Assembly (NCBI GenBank): GCA_937874815.1
Contig: CALNBW010000380.1
Coordinates: 1-13,564 of the forward strand
DNA from: an uncultured Bacillota bacterium
Lineage (GTDB): Bacteria; Bacillota; UBA994; UBA5500
DNA: 13,564 nucleotides
Direction of reading: 5' to 3'
Every line of letters begins with the position of its first letter. Position 1 is the stretch's first letter. The notes beneath the pieces were generated by a model. That model did not search any database, was not told the origin of the DNA, and saw only the letters and a list, made by a program, of their open reading frames with translations. Positions 7,355 to 13,564 of the stretch are shown here, in pieces. A program made the position numbers and the translations under genes.

Positions 7355-7399
7355 TTATACACAGCATTGTCCACAGCCTGTGGATAACTGTGTGGATGA
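7355..7399. promoter_or_regulatory. Four-site DnaA-box array with 12-bp pitch
   Basis: The sites are TTATACACA (7355-7363, plus, one mismatch), TTGTCCACA (7367-7375, plus, one mismatch), TGTGGATAA (7379-7387, minus, perfect) and TGTGGATGA (7391-7399, minus, one mismatch). Each starts exactly 12 bases after the previous one with 3-base spacers. Two point right and two left, so the array has dyad symmetry centred near 7377. This is the densest box group in the window. Confidence 0.85.
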
Positions 7400-7542
7400 A
7401 ATACATAAGATACGAGGCTTGTTACCCAAAATAACGCGATATGGACTGGGTTTTTAGTGGAGAAGGCCAATTTCGCCCCTTTTTATGTAGAGTGGGCATT
7501 GTTATGTAAACTAACAGGGCTGTAGACAAAACTATCAACAGC

Positions 7543-7551
7543 TGTGGACAA
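7543..7551 (-). promoter_or_regulatory. Outlying DnaA box
   Basis: TGTGGACAA is one mismatch from the reverse consensus TGTGGATAA and identical to the reverse complement of the box at 7367-7375. It stands alone about 144 bases from the four-box array, on the side of the ccpN-like gene. Confidence 0.55.
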
Positions 7552-7606
7552 GCTAGAATCACTAAACTCTGCATTAGCCAAGGACGGCTACTCTGACTGT
7601 TAAAGG

Positions 7607-7675
7607 GGCTGCGGGGCACTTGCTGTAAGCACGATTGGAGCCTGCTCCTGTGCTCTAAGCAAGTACCCCGCAGCC
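7607..7675. repeat. 69-bp near-perfect inverted repeat between oriC and the ccpN-like gene
   Basis: The left arm 7607-7632 and right arm 7650-7675 match at 22 of 26 positions. The outer 18 match except one base (GGCTGCGGGG then ACTTGCT on the left, AGCAAGT then CCCCGCAGCC on the right). The inner GGAGC and GCTCC can pair again around a two-base turn. A transcript from either strand could fold into one long hairpin. There is no T-run after either arm (TAAGTTATG on the plus strand, CCTTTAACA on the minus strand), so it is not a canonical intrinsic terminator. It may be a leader structure of the downstream operon, a boundary element of the origin, or a dispersed repeat. Confidence 0.8.
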
Positions 7676-7727
7676 TAAGTTATGCGCGTTTGGGCGCGAC
7701 AGCCCCGGGTAGTTGCGTATTCAAATT

Positions 7728-7737
7728 AAAGGGGGTG
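7728..7737 (+). promoter_or_regulatory. Strong ribosome binding site with no canonical start at the right distance
   Basis: AAAGGGGGTG can pair over all ten bases with the usual 16S tail, with one G-U wobble. The in-frame codons that follow are GTG (overlapping the site), GTT, AAT, ATC, GAA, CTC. No ATG, GTG or TTG in any frame lies 5-10 bases after the G-run. Confidence 0.6.
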
Positions 7738-8373
7738 GTTAATATCGAACTCAGTCCCCGGCAAAAAAAGATTTTAGAGCTGGCTAAAGCCCAAGGGCCG
7801 ATCACCGGCGAAGAGCTAGCAAACCATCTATCTGTTACCCGGGCAGCGCTGCGTCCCGATTTGGCCATCCTGACGATGGCCGGCCTGCTAGACGCGCGCC
7901 CCAGGGTGGGCTACACTTACACCGGCAAAAGTTTGAGTTTTTTTAATATAGAACGCCTGAAGCTGACTAAGGTGCGGGAAGTCTATTCAGTGCCCGCCGT
8001 CATCAGCGAGGAGAAGTCCGCCTATGATGCTATTGTCACTATGTTCCTAGAGGATGTTGGCACTCTAATTGTGGTCGATCAGAATGCCCATCTAGCCGGC
8101 GTAGTTACGCGCAGCGATTTATTGAAGAATAGCATGGGCAGCTTAGACCTGGAGAAGGTGCCTGTAGGTGTAGTGATGACCCGCTTGGCCAGTGTCATCT
8201 ATGCGACACCAGATGAAACAGTGCTACAGGCAGCCCGTAAGCTGCTTTCGTATCGCATCAGCACGTTGCCGGTAGTAAGGCCAGTTAATGATGCAGGGCA
8301 ATTGGAGGTTGTGGGTGTGATTTCTCAGCGCGTGGTTACCCGACTATTTGTAGAGATTGGCGAGGGGCGCTAA
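7735..8373 (+). CDS. ccpN: CcpN-like transcriptional repressor (HTH plus two CBS domains)
   Basis: CcpN represses gluconeogenic genes during growth on glucose in B. subtilis, where it is co-transcribed with the ppsR homologue. The product (212 residues from GTG 7735) has an HTH_11-type winged helix (about 6-62) with the family hallmark TRAALRPDLAILTMAGLLDA (35-54) then RPRVGYTYTGK. Two CBS domains follow, about 83-143 and 147-207, with GVVTRSDLLKN and GVISQRVVTRLF ends; CBS pairs bind adenine nucleotides in related proteins. The start is uncertain: the ribosome site AAAGGGGGTG (7728-7737) overlaps the GTG and is spaced correctly only for an ATC at 7744. A TTG at 7690 is also in frame but has no ribosome site. 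The gene is 13 bases ahead of ppsR. No clear promoter was found upstream. Confidence 0.88.
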   Translation: MVNIELSPRQKKILELAKAQGPITGEELANHLSVTRAALRPDLAILTMAGLLDARPRVGYTYTGKSLSFFNIERLKLTKVREVYSVPAVISEEKSAYDAIVTMFLEDVGTLIVVDQNAHLAGVVTRSDLLKNSMGSLDLEKVPVGVVMTRLASVIYATPDETVLQAARKLLSYRISTLPVVRPVNDAGQLEVVGVISQRVVTRLFVEIGEGR

Positions 8374-8386
8374 AGGGGAGGATTCC

Positions 8387-9202
8387 GTGGATAAACCGAT
8401 GTTTGTTTTTGTTGTTTCTGACTCCATTGGGGAAACGGCGGAGCGAGTAGCTCGGGCTGCAGCTAGCCAATTTCGCGAGCAGGCTTTTGAGTTCAAGCGA
8501 ATCCCTTATGCTGCCTGCGTAGACTCATTGGATGAAGTTTTGAAGGAAGCAGCTAATGCGCATGCATTAATTGTGCATACCTTGGTTTGCCCAGAATTGA
8601 GAGGGCACCTGAATCAGCTTGCGGCTGAGCATCAAATTCCCTGTGTGGACATTATGGGGCCAGCGCTGGACGCAATCAGCCGTGTCAGCCACCACACTCC
8701 ACGCCTACAGCCGGGCCTAGTGCATCAGTTAGATGAAGAATACTACCGCGAGATTGAGGCCGTTGAATTTGCGGTTAAGTATGATGATGGTAAGGACCCC
8801 CGGGGGTTGCTGCGGGCCGACGTAGTTCTGATTGGCGTTTCGCGTACTTCAAAGACGCCCTTAAGTATGTACTTGGCACATCGGGGTTTCCGGGTGGCCA
8901 ATGTGCCCTTGGTGCCAGAAGTGAGCCCCCCGGAGGAGCTCTTCATGCTGCCCGAGGGGCATGTCATTGGTCTCACCATCAGTGAAAAGCAATTAAAGCA
9001 TATCCGAGAAGAACGCTTAAAAGTGCTTGGCTTGCAGCCTAACGCTAACTACGCCAGCGATGAACGTATCCAGGAAGAGCTGGATTACGCCCTGCACATC
9101 ATGGAAAAGCTAGGCTGCCCAGTTATCGATGTGACGCAGCGTGCGGTAGAGGAAACAGCTAGCCAGGTAATGCAGATGCTGGCAGAGCAGGACCGCGGCT
9201 AG
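8387..9202 (+). CDS. ppsR: Pyruvate, phosphate dikinase / PEP synthase regulatory protein (DUF299)
   Basis: Members of this family are bifunctional: they use ADP to phosphorylate and inactivate PPDK (or PEP synthase) on a threonine next to the catalytic histidine, and reverse it by phosphorolysis. The 271-residue protein has the family start FVVSDSIGETAERVA (8-22), the segment SRVSHHTPRLQPG (98-110), the nucleotide-binding loop GVSRTSKT (150-157) after LLRADVVLI, and the C-terminal YASDERIQEELDYA. The chosen start is GTG 8387, because AAAGGGGAGG lies five bases upstream; an ATG at 8357 would overlap the ccpN-like gene and lacks a ribosome site. It is almost certainly co-transcribed with the ccpN-like gene, 13 bases upstream. 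No ppdK follows, so its target must be encoded elsewhere. From sequence I cannot tell whether PPDK or PEP synthase is the substrate. Confidence 0.93.
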   Translation: MDKPMFVFVVSDSIGETAERVARAAASQFREQAFEFKRIPYAACVDSLDEVLKEAANAHALIVHTLVCPELRGHLNQLAAEHQIPCVDIMGPALDAISRVSHHTPRLQPGLVHQLDEEYYREIEAVEFAVKYDDGKDPRGLLRADVVLIGVSRTSKTPLSMYLAHRGFRVANVPLVPEVSPPEELFMLPEGHVIGLTISEKQLKHIREERLKVLGLQPNANYASDERIQEELDYALHIMEKLGCPVIDVTQRAVEETASQVMQMLAEQDRG

Positions 9203-9242
9203 GGTTAGGTCGAGGCAAATAGGGGTATGGGGGGGCGGGCTG

Positions 9243-10241
9243 ATGCAGATTAGGCAGATTACTGAGCAGCGCGAGTTGTCGTTGTTATCCCCGTATGCAA
9301 TGCAGGCACAGTACTCCAGGGGGCGTCAGTGGCCTGAGGAAGAATGTGCGATACGCACCTGTTGGCAACGTGATCGTGACCGTATTTTGCACTCCAAGTC
9401 CTTTCGACGTTTAAAGCACAAGACCCAGGTTTTCATTCAGCCGGAAGGCGATCATTACCGTACGCGCCTAACGCACACCCTAGAAGTATCGCAGATAGCG
9501 CGTACCATCGCCCGTGCCTTGGCGCTTAATGAAGACCTAACTGAAGCCATTAGTCTGGGGCATGACCTGGGGCATACCCCCTTTGGGCATGCCGGCGAGC
9601 AAGCTCTAGATCGGTTACTGCCGGGCGGTTTTCGGCACAACGAACAGTCTTTAAGGGTAGTAGACAAGTTGGAAGGTGTGAGAGGGTTAAACCTAACCGT
9701 AGAAACACGTGACGGGATCATTTGCCATACCGGTATTGAACACCCTTCCACCTTAGAAGGCGCTGTGGTCCGCCTGGCAGACCGCATAGCTTACATTAAT
9801 CATGACATTGATGATGCCTTACGGGCTGGGGTGCTAAAAGAGCAAGATATTCCCCAGGCCGCATTAGAGGTGGTAGGGCAGACCCATGGGGACAGAATTC
9901 ATAATATGGTGCTTGACGTCGTTCAGCAGAGCCAAGGCCGAGGCGTTATCGCGGTATCTGCACCCGTCCAAGCTGCGATGGACGAGTTGCGTGACTTTCT
10001 GTTTGATCGTGTTTATATCGGTTCCGAGGCTAAGCGCGATGAAGGTAAGGCAGAAAGAATGGTAGATATTCTGTATCAGTACTATCTGCAGTGTCCAGAA
10101 CAGATGCCTAGTTTGTATCAAAGCGTCTGGCATGAAGAAGGGCTGAAGGTGGCAGTAGTAGACTATGTAGCAGGCATGACGGATCGGTTTATCATTCATC
10201 AGTTCGAACAAATGTTTATACCGCAAGGCTGGACATTATAA
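9243..10241 (+). CDS. dgt: Deoxyguanosinetriphosphate triphosphohydrolase-like protein (HD superfamily)
   Basis: Enzymes of this family split dNTPs into deoxynucleoside and triphosphate and so shape the dNTP pool. The 332-residue protein matches the short Dgt-like class in length. The metal site is complete: His78 in RLTHTLEV, His107-Asp108 in LGHDLGH, and Asp180 in RLADRIAYINHDIDDA. Upstream lie RDRDRILHSKSFRRLKHKTQVF (43-64) and GDHYRTRL (69-76), which are typical of the group. The ATG has a G-rich ribosome site, GGGGGGGCGGG, seven bases or fewer away. It lies 40 bases after ppsR. The neighbouring primase fits a role in DNA synthesis, although substrate preference cannot be read from sequence. 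In B. subtilis the corresponding position before dnaG is held by yqxD. Confidence 0.93.
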   Translation: MQIRQITEQRELSLLSPYAMQAQYSRGRQWPEEECAIRTCWQRDRDRILHSKSFRRLKHKTQVFIQPEGDHYRTRLTHTLEVSQIARTIARALALNEDLTEAISLGHDLGHTPFGHAGEQALDRLLPGGFRHNEQSLRVVDKLEGVRGLNLTVETRDGIICHTGIEHPSTLEGAVVRLADRIAYINHDIDDALRAGVLKEQDIPQAALEVVGQTHGDRIHNMVLDVVQQSQGRGVIAVSAPVQAAMDELRDFLFDRVYIGSEAKRDEGKAERMVDILYQYYLQCPEQMPSLYQSVWHEEGLKVAVVDYVAGMTDRFIIHQFEQMFIPQGWTL

Positions 10242-10258
10242 CCAGCAGGAATTTACCC

Positions 10259-10340
10259 CTAGGTACCGAAATATATCTTAGAGCAGACTCCTCATTCCGT
10301 GAGTGTTGGCGGAATGAGGCGTTTCATTCTTAGTACCTAG
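10259..10340. terminator. Nested inverted repeats after dgt, probable weak terminator
   Basis: A 10-bp stem, CCTCATTCCG (10290-10299) with CGGAATGAGG (10310-10319), has a 10-base loop and is followed by CGTTTCATTCTT, a broken T-run. It is enclosed by a second inverted repeat, CTAGGTAC (10259-10266) with GTACCTAG (10333-10340). The position 18-99 bases after the dgt stop suits a terminator separating ccpN-ppsR-dgt from dnaG-rpoD. The T-run is poor, so efficiency is doubtful. The outer repeat is not needed for termination. Confidence 0.5.
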
Positions 10341-10539
10341 CAACCATGCAGCTAACGTCATAAGATTTTGTCAGATGTTGAAAATATGCAGGAAACAGTT
10401 TGCGTATGACGAATAAAGTTAACAATAGGCATCCATAATTCGTAGGGCGACGATAGTTTTTAATTGCGTTGCTGAGAAGAACGGGGCCATGTTCTATGCA
10501 TGTTAGTAGAACCAAGAAACGTATGGGTGAGGAGAGATA
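10341..10539 (+). other. Non-coding leader region of dnaG
   Basis: About 200 bases without a supported gene lie between the hairpin and dnaG. They presumably hold the dnaG-rpoD promoter, but no convincing -35/-10 pair is visible; the best -10-like hexamer, CATAAT near 10435, lacks a -35. A small inverted repeat, GTTCTA (10491-10496) with TAGAAC (10507-10512), lies 27 bases before dnaG and could be an operator or chance. The ribosome site GAGGAG sits five bases before the dnaG ATG. Confidence 0.4.
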
Positions 10540-12369
10540 ATGTCTTTATTTACTGATGACTTCATTGAGCAGGTGCGTAGTGCAAACGATATTACAGAAC
10601 TCATTGGGGAGCAGGTACGTCTAGAACGCAGAGGGCAGAACTGGTGGGGATTATGCCCGTTTCATGCTGAGAAAACACCTTCTTTTAGCGTTAGCCCCGA
10701 TAAACAGATGTATTATTGTTTTGGCTGCCACGCTAGCGGCACAGTCTTTAACTTTGTCATGGAGACAGCAAAACTCTCTTTCCCAGAGGCGGTGCGTACG
10801 CTAGCCTCGCGTGCGGGCATCCCCTTGCCAGAGGCAGTTGCAGATTCACCTGCTGTACAAGCGAAACGTAAGGAGAAGCAGCTACTCCACCGTGTCAACC
10901 AATGGACAGCCGATTATTTCTATTCTCAATTACAGCGGGCACCCGACGCTAAGGCCGCGCGCGATTACTTGACCAGGCGGGGCTTGACAGCTGATTTGAT
11001 AGAAACGATGAAAGTAGGCTATGCGCCAGCAGGATGGACGAATCTTGTGGAAGCGGCTGAACGTAGCCAAGTGCCAACGGAAGCGTTAGTAAAACTGGGT
11101 CTAATTGTGGCGCGGCAACAAGAAGGTTACTATGATCGTTTTCGCGCTCGGGTAATGATACCGATTACCGATGAACGAGGCCAGATAGTTGCTTTTGGCG
11201 GGCGGGTTCTGGATGATTCGCTGCCTAAGTATCTCAACTCGCCAGAAAGTGTGCTCTTTGATAAGGGACGGCTTTTGTTCGGTCTACACTATGCCAGTTC
11301 GTTTATTCGTAAAGCCGGCAATGCCGTTTTGGTTGAAGGCTATATGGATTGCATATCCGCATGGCAGCATGGCATTGGCAATGTGGTGGCCTCGTTAGGA
11401 ACTGCTTTGACTGCTGCGCAGGCGCGCCTGTTGAAGCGCCATACAGGTCAGGTGATACTTTGCTATGACGGCGATAGCTCTGGTTTGCGGGCAGCCATGC
11501 GGGGGTTAGATATTCTGGTTAACGCGGGCCTCCAGGTAAAGGTTGCCAGTTTGCCCAATGGCCAAGACCCGGACGATTGTTTGCGCCAACATGGGGCCGA
11601 CTATTTTTCACAACAAATTCTGGGCAAGGCTCAGCCAGTGGTAGAGTTCCAGCTAGCAATGCTCCGATCCGAATATGATCTCAATACAGTAGATGGCAAA
11701 TCGCAGTTTGTAGTGGCCGCAGCGGCTTTGTTAGCCCAGCTAGACAACGAAGTGGCAAGAACGGCGTATGCGCAACAGATTGCTGGTGACCTACAGGTTT
11801 CCGAAAGCGCAGTTCTGGCGGAATTAGCCAAGCAGACGCGGGTAACTCGGCACAGGCAGAGGGATAAACTTGGTAATAGCAGGGATACTACTAGAAGTGC
11901 GGACCATGCCCTTAGGGTAGAGCTAGATCCAGTTCTGCGTGGTTATCAAGTGGCAGAAGATAATCTTCTTGGCTTAATTTTAAGTAATCAAGTGGACTCG
12001 CAGGAATTGCTCATGGCTTGGCAGAAACTCAATGTATTCGCTTATCCTGTTGATCGCGAGTTAATAGAGTTACTCAGTAGTGAGCTGCAAGAGGGGCCAG
12101 TCATAGACGTGCGGCGACTGCGCGAACGCATTGACAACGAGGAAATTGCTCAGCGTTTGGCGCAAGTTATGTGGACGGAGAATATAGAGTTAGAGAATGC
12201 CGCTATTCTGGCAAGTGACTGTTTGGATAAATTGAAGCACTTAGCCATACGCCAATCGATAACTGCGGTACAAGAACAGTTGCAGCTAGAAAAGGATCCG
12301 GTTAGACGCAAGCAGTTGTTGCAGGAACTGCAAGTGCTTATAGAAACGCAGAAAGGTTTGCGACACTAG
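10540..12369 (+). CDS. dnaG: DNA primase
   Basis: DnaG makes the RNA primers that start Okazaki fragments and works bound to the replicative helicase. The protein is 609 residues, normal for Firmicutes. The N-terminal zinc-binding domain has Cys39, His42, Cys60 and Cys63 (CPFH ... CFGC), the CHC2 pattern. The catalytic core includes RVMIPITDERGQIVAFGGR (204-222), YLNSPESVLFDKGRLLFGL (231-249), the TOPRIM glutamate in LVEGYMD (264-270), and the metal site DGDSSG (310-315). From about 460 onward lies the C-terminal helicase-binding domain, rich in Gln, Glu and Leu. The ATG is set by GAGGAG five bases upstream. rpoD follows after 26 bases, so the two should be co-transcribed, as in the classic macromolecular-synthesis operon. 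Confidence 0.97.
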   Translation: MSLFTDDFIEQVRSANDITELIGEQVRLERRGQNWWGLCPFHAEKTPSFSVSPDKQMYYCFGCHASGTVFNFVMETAKLSFPEAVRTLASRAGIPLPEAVADSPAVQAKRKEKQLLHRVNQWTADYFYSQLQRAPDAKAARDYLTRRGLTADLIETMKVGYAPAGWTNLVEAAERSQVPTEALVKLGLIVARQQEGYYDRFRARVMIPITDERGQIVAFGGRVLDDSLPKYLNSPESVLFDKGRLLFGLHYASSFIRKAGNAVLVEGYMDCISAWQHGIGNVVASLGTALTAAQARLLKRHTGQVILCYDGDSSGLRAAMRGLDILVNAGLQVKVASLPNGQDPDDCLRQHGADYFSQQILGKAQPVVEFQLAMLRSEYDLNTVDGKSQFVVAAAALLAQLDNEVARTAYAQQIAGDLQVSESAVLAELAKQTRVTRHRQRDKLGNSRDTTRSADHALRVELDPVLRGYQVAEDNLLGLILSNQVDSQELLMAWQKLNVFAYPVDRELIELLSSELQEGPVIDVRRLRERIDNEEIAQRLAQVMWTENIELENAAILASDCLDKLKHLAIRQSITAVQEQLQLEKDPVRRKQLLQELQVLIETQKGLRH

Positions 12370-12395
12370 GCAGGTACGCTAGAGGGGGATTTCGC

Positions 12396-13502
12396 TTGGA
12401 TAAGAAAGAGATGTTAGAGGCCATTAAGGAGCTGTTGGAAAAAGGAAAAAAGCAAGGCGTCATCACCTACAAAGAGATCACGGATGCTTTGCATGAGGTA
12501 GAGCTTAATCCCGACCAGATTGACGATATCTATGAAAGTCTGGCGGCTTTAGGTGTTGACGTGATTGGTGATGATGACGTTGTCGCTGATGATGACAAGG
12601 AAAAAGATGATGACGATGACGATAAAGAGACAGATGAAGCCGAACTAGCTGATACTTCAGTTCCGGCAGGCGTGCGTATGGATGACCCGGTGCGGATGTA
12701 CCTGAAAGAAATAGGGCGCGTGCCTTTGCTGACCTCAGAAGAGGAGATTTCCTTGGCCAAACGTATGGAGGCAGGCGATGAGGAGGCCAAAAAGCAGTTA
12801 GTGGAAGCTAACTTGCGCCTCGTAGTTAGTATTGCTAAACGTTACGTTGGCAGGGGCATGCAGTTTCTCGACTTAATTCAGGAAGGCAACCTCGGTCTCA
12901 TGAAGGCTGTAGAGAAATTCGACTACACCAAGGGCTTCAAATTCAGTACTTACGCCACCTGGTGGATACGGCAGGCCATAACCCGGAGTATTGCCGACCA
13001 GGCCCGTACCATTCGTATCCCGGTGCACATGGTTGAGACTATTAACAAGCTGATTCGCATTTCCCGCCAGCTGCTACAAGAGCTGGGTCGCGAGCCTTTC
13101 CCAGAAGAGATTGCGGAACAAATGGATATTTCCGTGGAACGGGTGCACGAGATTCTCAAAATTGCCCAAGAACCAGTCTCTTTGGAAACACCAATCGGTG
13201 AAGAAGAAGATAGCCACTTAGGTGATTTCATCCCCGACGATGATGCGGTTGCACCGGCTGATGCCGCTGCCTTTGCCTTGCTGCGGGAGCAGCTTGACGA
13301 CGTGCTGGATACATTGACAGAGCGGGAGCAGAAAGTCTTGCGTTTGCGCTTTGGCTTAGAAGATGGTCGGGGCCGAACTCTAGAAGAAGTCGGTCAAGAA
13401 TTTGGCGTAACACGCGAGCGTATTCGGCAAATTGAAGCCAAAGCTTTGCGCAAACTGCGACATCCGAGCCGTAGCAAGCGTTTAAAGGACTTCCTAGAAT
13501 AA
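12396..13502 (+). CDS. rpoD: RNA polymerase housekeeping sigma factor (SigA/RpoD)
   Basis: This is the primary sigma factor, which directs RNA polymerase to -35/-10 promoters. At 368 residues it is the compact SigA form. Region 1.1 covers about 1-57, followed by an Asp/Glu-rich linker (59-83, including six consecutive Asp at 71-76). Region 1.2 starts DDPVRMYLKEIGRVPLL (96-112). Region 2 includes LVVSIAKRYVGRGM, FLDLIQEGNLGLMKAVEKFD and the promoter-melting and -10-reading FSTYATWWIRQAITR (183-197). Region 3 is about 212-285. Region 4 has the helix-turn-helix LEEVGQEFGVTRERIRQIEAKALRKLR (329-355). The start is TTG at 12396 with AGAGGGGG seven bases upstream. It follows dnaG by 26 bases. No terminator is evident in the 62 bases after the stop. 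Confidence 0.98.
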   Translation: MDKKEMLEAIKELLEKGKKQGVITYKEITDALHEVELNPDQIDDIYESLAALGVDVIGDDDVVADDDKEKDDDDDDKETDEAELADTSVPAGVRMDDPVRMYLKEIGRVPLLTSEEEISLAKRMEAGDEEAKKQLVEANLRLVVSIAKRYVGRGMQFLDLIQEGNLGLMKAVEKFDYTKGFKFSTYATWWIRQAITRSIADQARTIRIPVHMVETINKLIRISRQLLQELGREPFPEEIAEQMDISVERVHEILKIAQEPVSLETPIGEEEDSHLGDFIPDDDAVAPADAAAFALLREQLDDVLDTLTEREQKVLRLRFGLEDGRGRTLEEVGQEFGVTRERIRQIEAKALRKLRHPSRSKRLKDFLE

Positions 13503-13564
13503 ACCGCAATTTTCCCACGTGCTTGCGGCATCCGTGTCAACTCATATAAGAATGTTACCCAAGC
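13503..13564. other. Region after rpoD, no gene seen
   Basis: The last 62 bases hold a small inverted repeat, CCGCAA (13504-13509) with TTGCGG (13523-13528), just after the rpoD stop. No T-run follows, so it is not a convincing terminator. The window ends before any further gene can be recognised. Confidence 0.3.

Larger units (their letters stand above)
7201..7555. other. oriC: Chromosomal replication origin (oriC), dnaA-upstream part
   Basis: This stretch between the divergent dnaA and ccpN-like genes has at least nine sites within two mismatches of TTATCCACA, two of them perfect, in two clusters plus one outlier. Genes on both sides are transcribed outward, as expected at an origin. The short reading frames that cover it on the minus strand resemble nothing and are broken up by the boxes. 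Its partner element lies in the dnaA-dnaN gap, so the origin is probably bipartite as in B. subtilis. Confidence 0.9.

Noticed and set aside
7156..7619. Two overlapping minus-strand open frames (7156-7470 and 7422-7619)
   Set aside because: They cover the DnaA-box clusters of oriC, have no family resemblance and no good ribosome site. They are treated as chance frames in non-coding origin DNA.
7201..7734. parS sites for Spo0J/ParB near the origin
   Set aside because: No 16-base palindrome resembling TGTTTCACGTGAAACA was found in the non-coding regions.
9864..10226. 120-residue minus-strand open frame
   Set aside because: Antisense to the well-supported dgt gene, with no recognisable features.
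10330..10515. 61-residue minus-strand open frame in the dgt-dnaG gap
   Set aside because: No ribosome site, no recognisable motif, and opposite to all neighbouring genes. The gap is better read as a terminator plus dnaG leader.
13504..13528. Inverted repeat CCGCAA / TTGCGG as the rpoD terminator
   Set aside because: The stem is only 6 bp with a 13-base loop and no T-run follows. It is mentioned under the terminal region but not called a terminator.
1..13564. CRISPR arrays, tRNAs, insertion sequences or a new defence system
   Set aside because: No regularly spaced repeats, tRNA-like cloverleaves, transposase motifs or unknown multi-gene cassette were seen. All twelve genes belong to known housekeeping families.

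Overview
The window is the chromosomal replication-origin region of a Gram-positive, probably Clostridia-like member of the Firmicutes (Bacillota). This rests on the gene content: a RemB/YaaB-type DUF370 protein between recF and gyrB, a CcpN-type HTH-CBS repressor paired with a PPDK/PEP synthase regulatory protein, a compact SigA-type sigma factor, and GG-rich Shine-Dalgarno sequences with frequent TTG and GTG starts. Genus cannot be read from the sequence. No mobile element, CRISPR array, tRNA or rRNA was seen.

Left arm (1-7152, all on the minus strand, transcribed away from the origin): dnaA, dnaN, yaaA (S4 RNA-binding), recF, remB, gyrB and the 5' part of gyrA, which runs off the left edge. 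This is the classic Firmicutes origin operon. A good internal promoter inside the 3' end of recF probably drives remB-gyrB-gyrA separately.

Centre (7153-7734): a 582-bp non-coding region with two dense clusters of DnaA boxes, one a four-box array at an exact 12-bp pitch. There is also a possible dnaA promoter overlapping a DnaA box, and a 69-bp near-perfect inverted repeat without U-tracts. A second origin element lies in the dnaA-dnaN gap: DnaA boxes, a short GC-rich block, a DnaA-trio-like triplet run and an AT-rich tract, in the order described for the Bacillus subtilis basal unwinding system.

Right arm (7735-13502, all on the plus strand, also away from the origin): ccpN-like repressor, ppsR-type kinase/phosphotransferase, dgt-type dNTP triphosphohydrolase, dnaG primase and rpoD/sigA. 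This is the 'macromolecular synthesis' cluster, which in B. subtilis lies far from oriC. Here it occupies the place where rpmH-rnpA usually sits. Initiator, clamp, gap-repair loader, gyrase, primase, dNTP hydrolase and housekeeping sigma factor are therefore packed in about 13 kb around one origin, all co-directional with replication forks. No new enzyme system was found. The most interesting points are this arrangement, the origin architecture, the long palindromes and an apparently non-canonical start of the ccpN-like gene.
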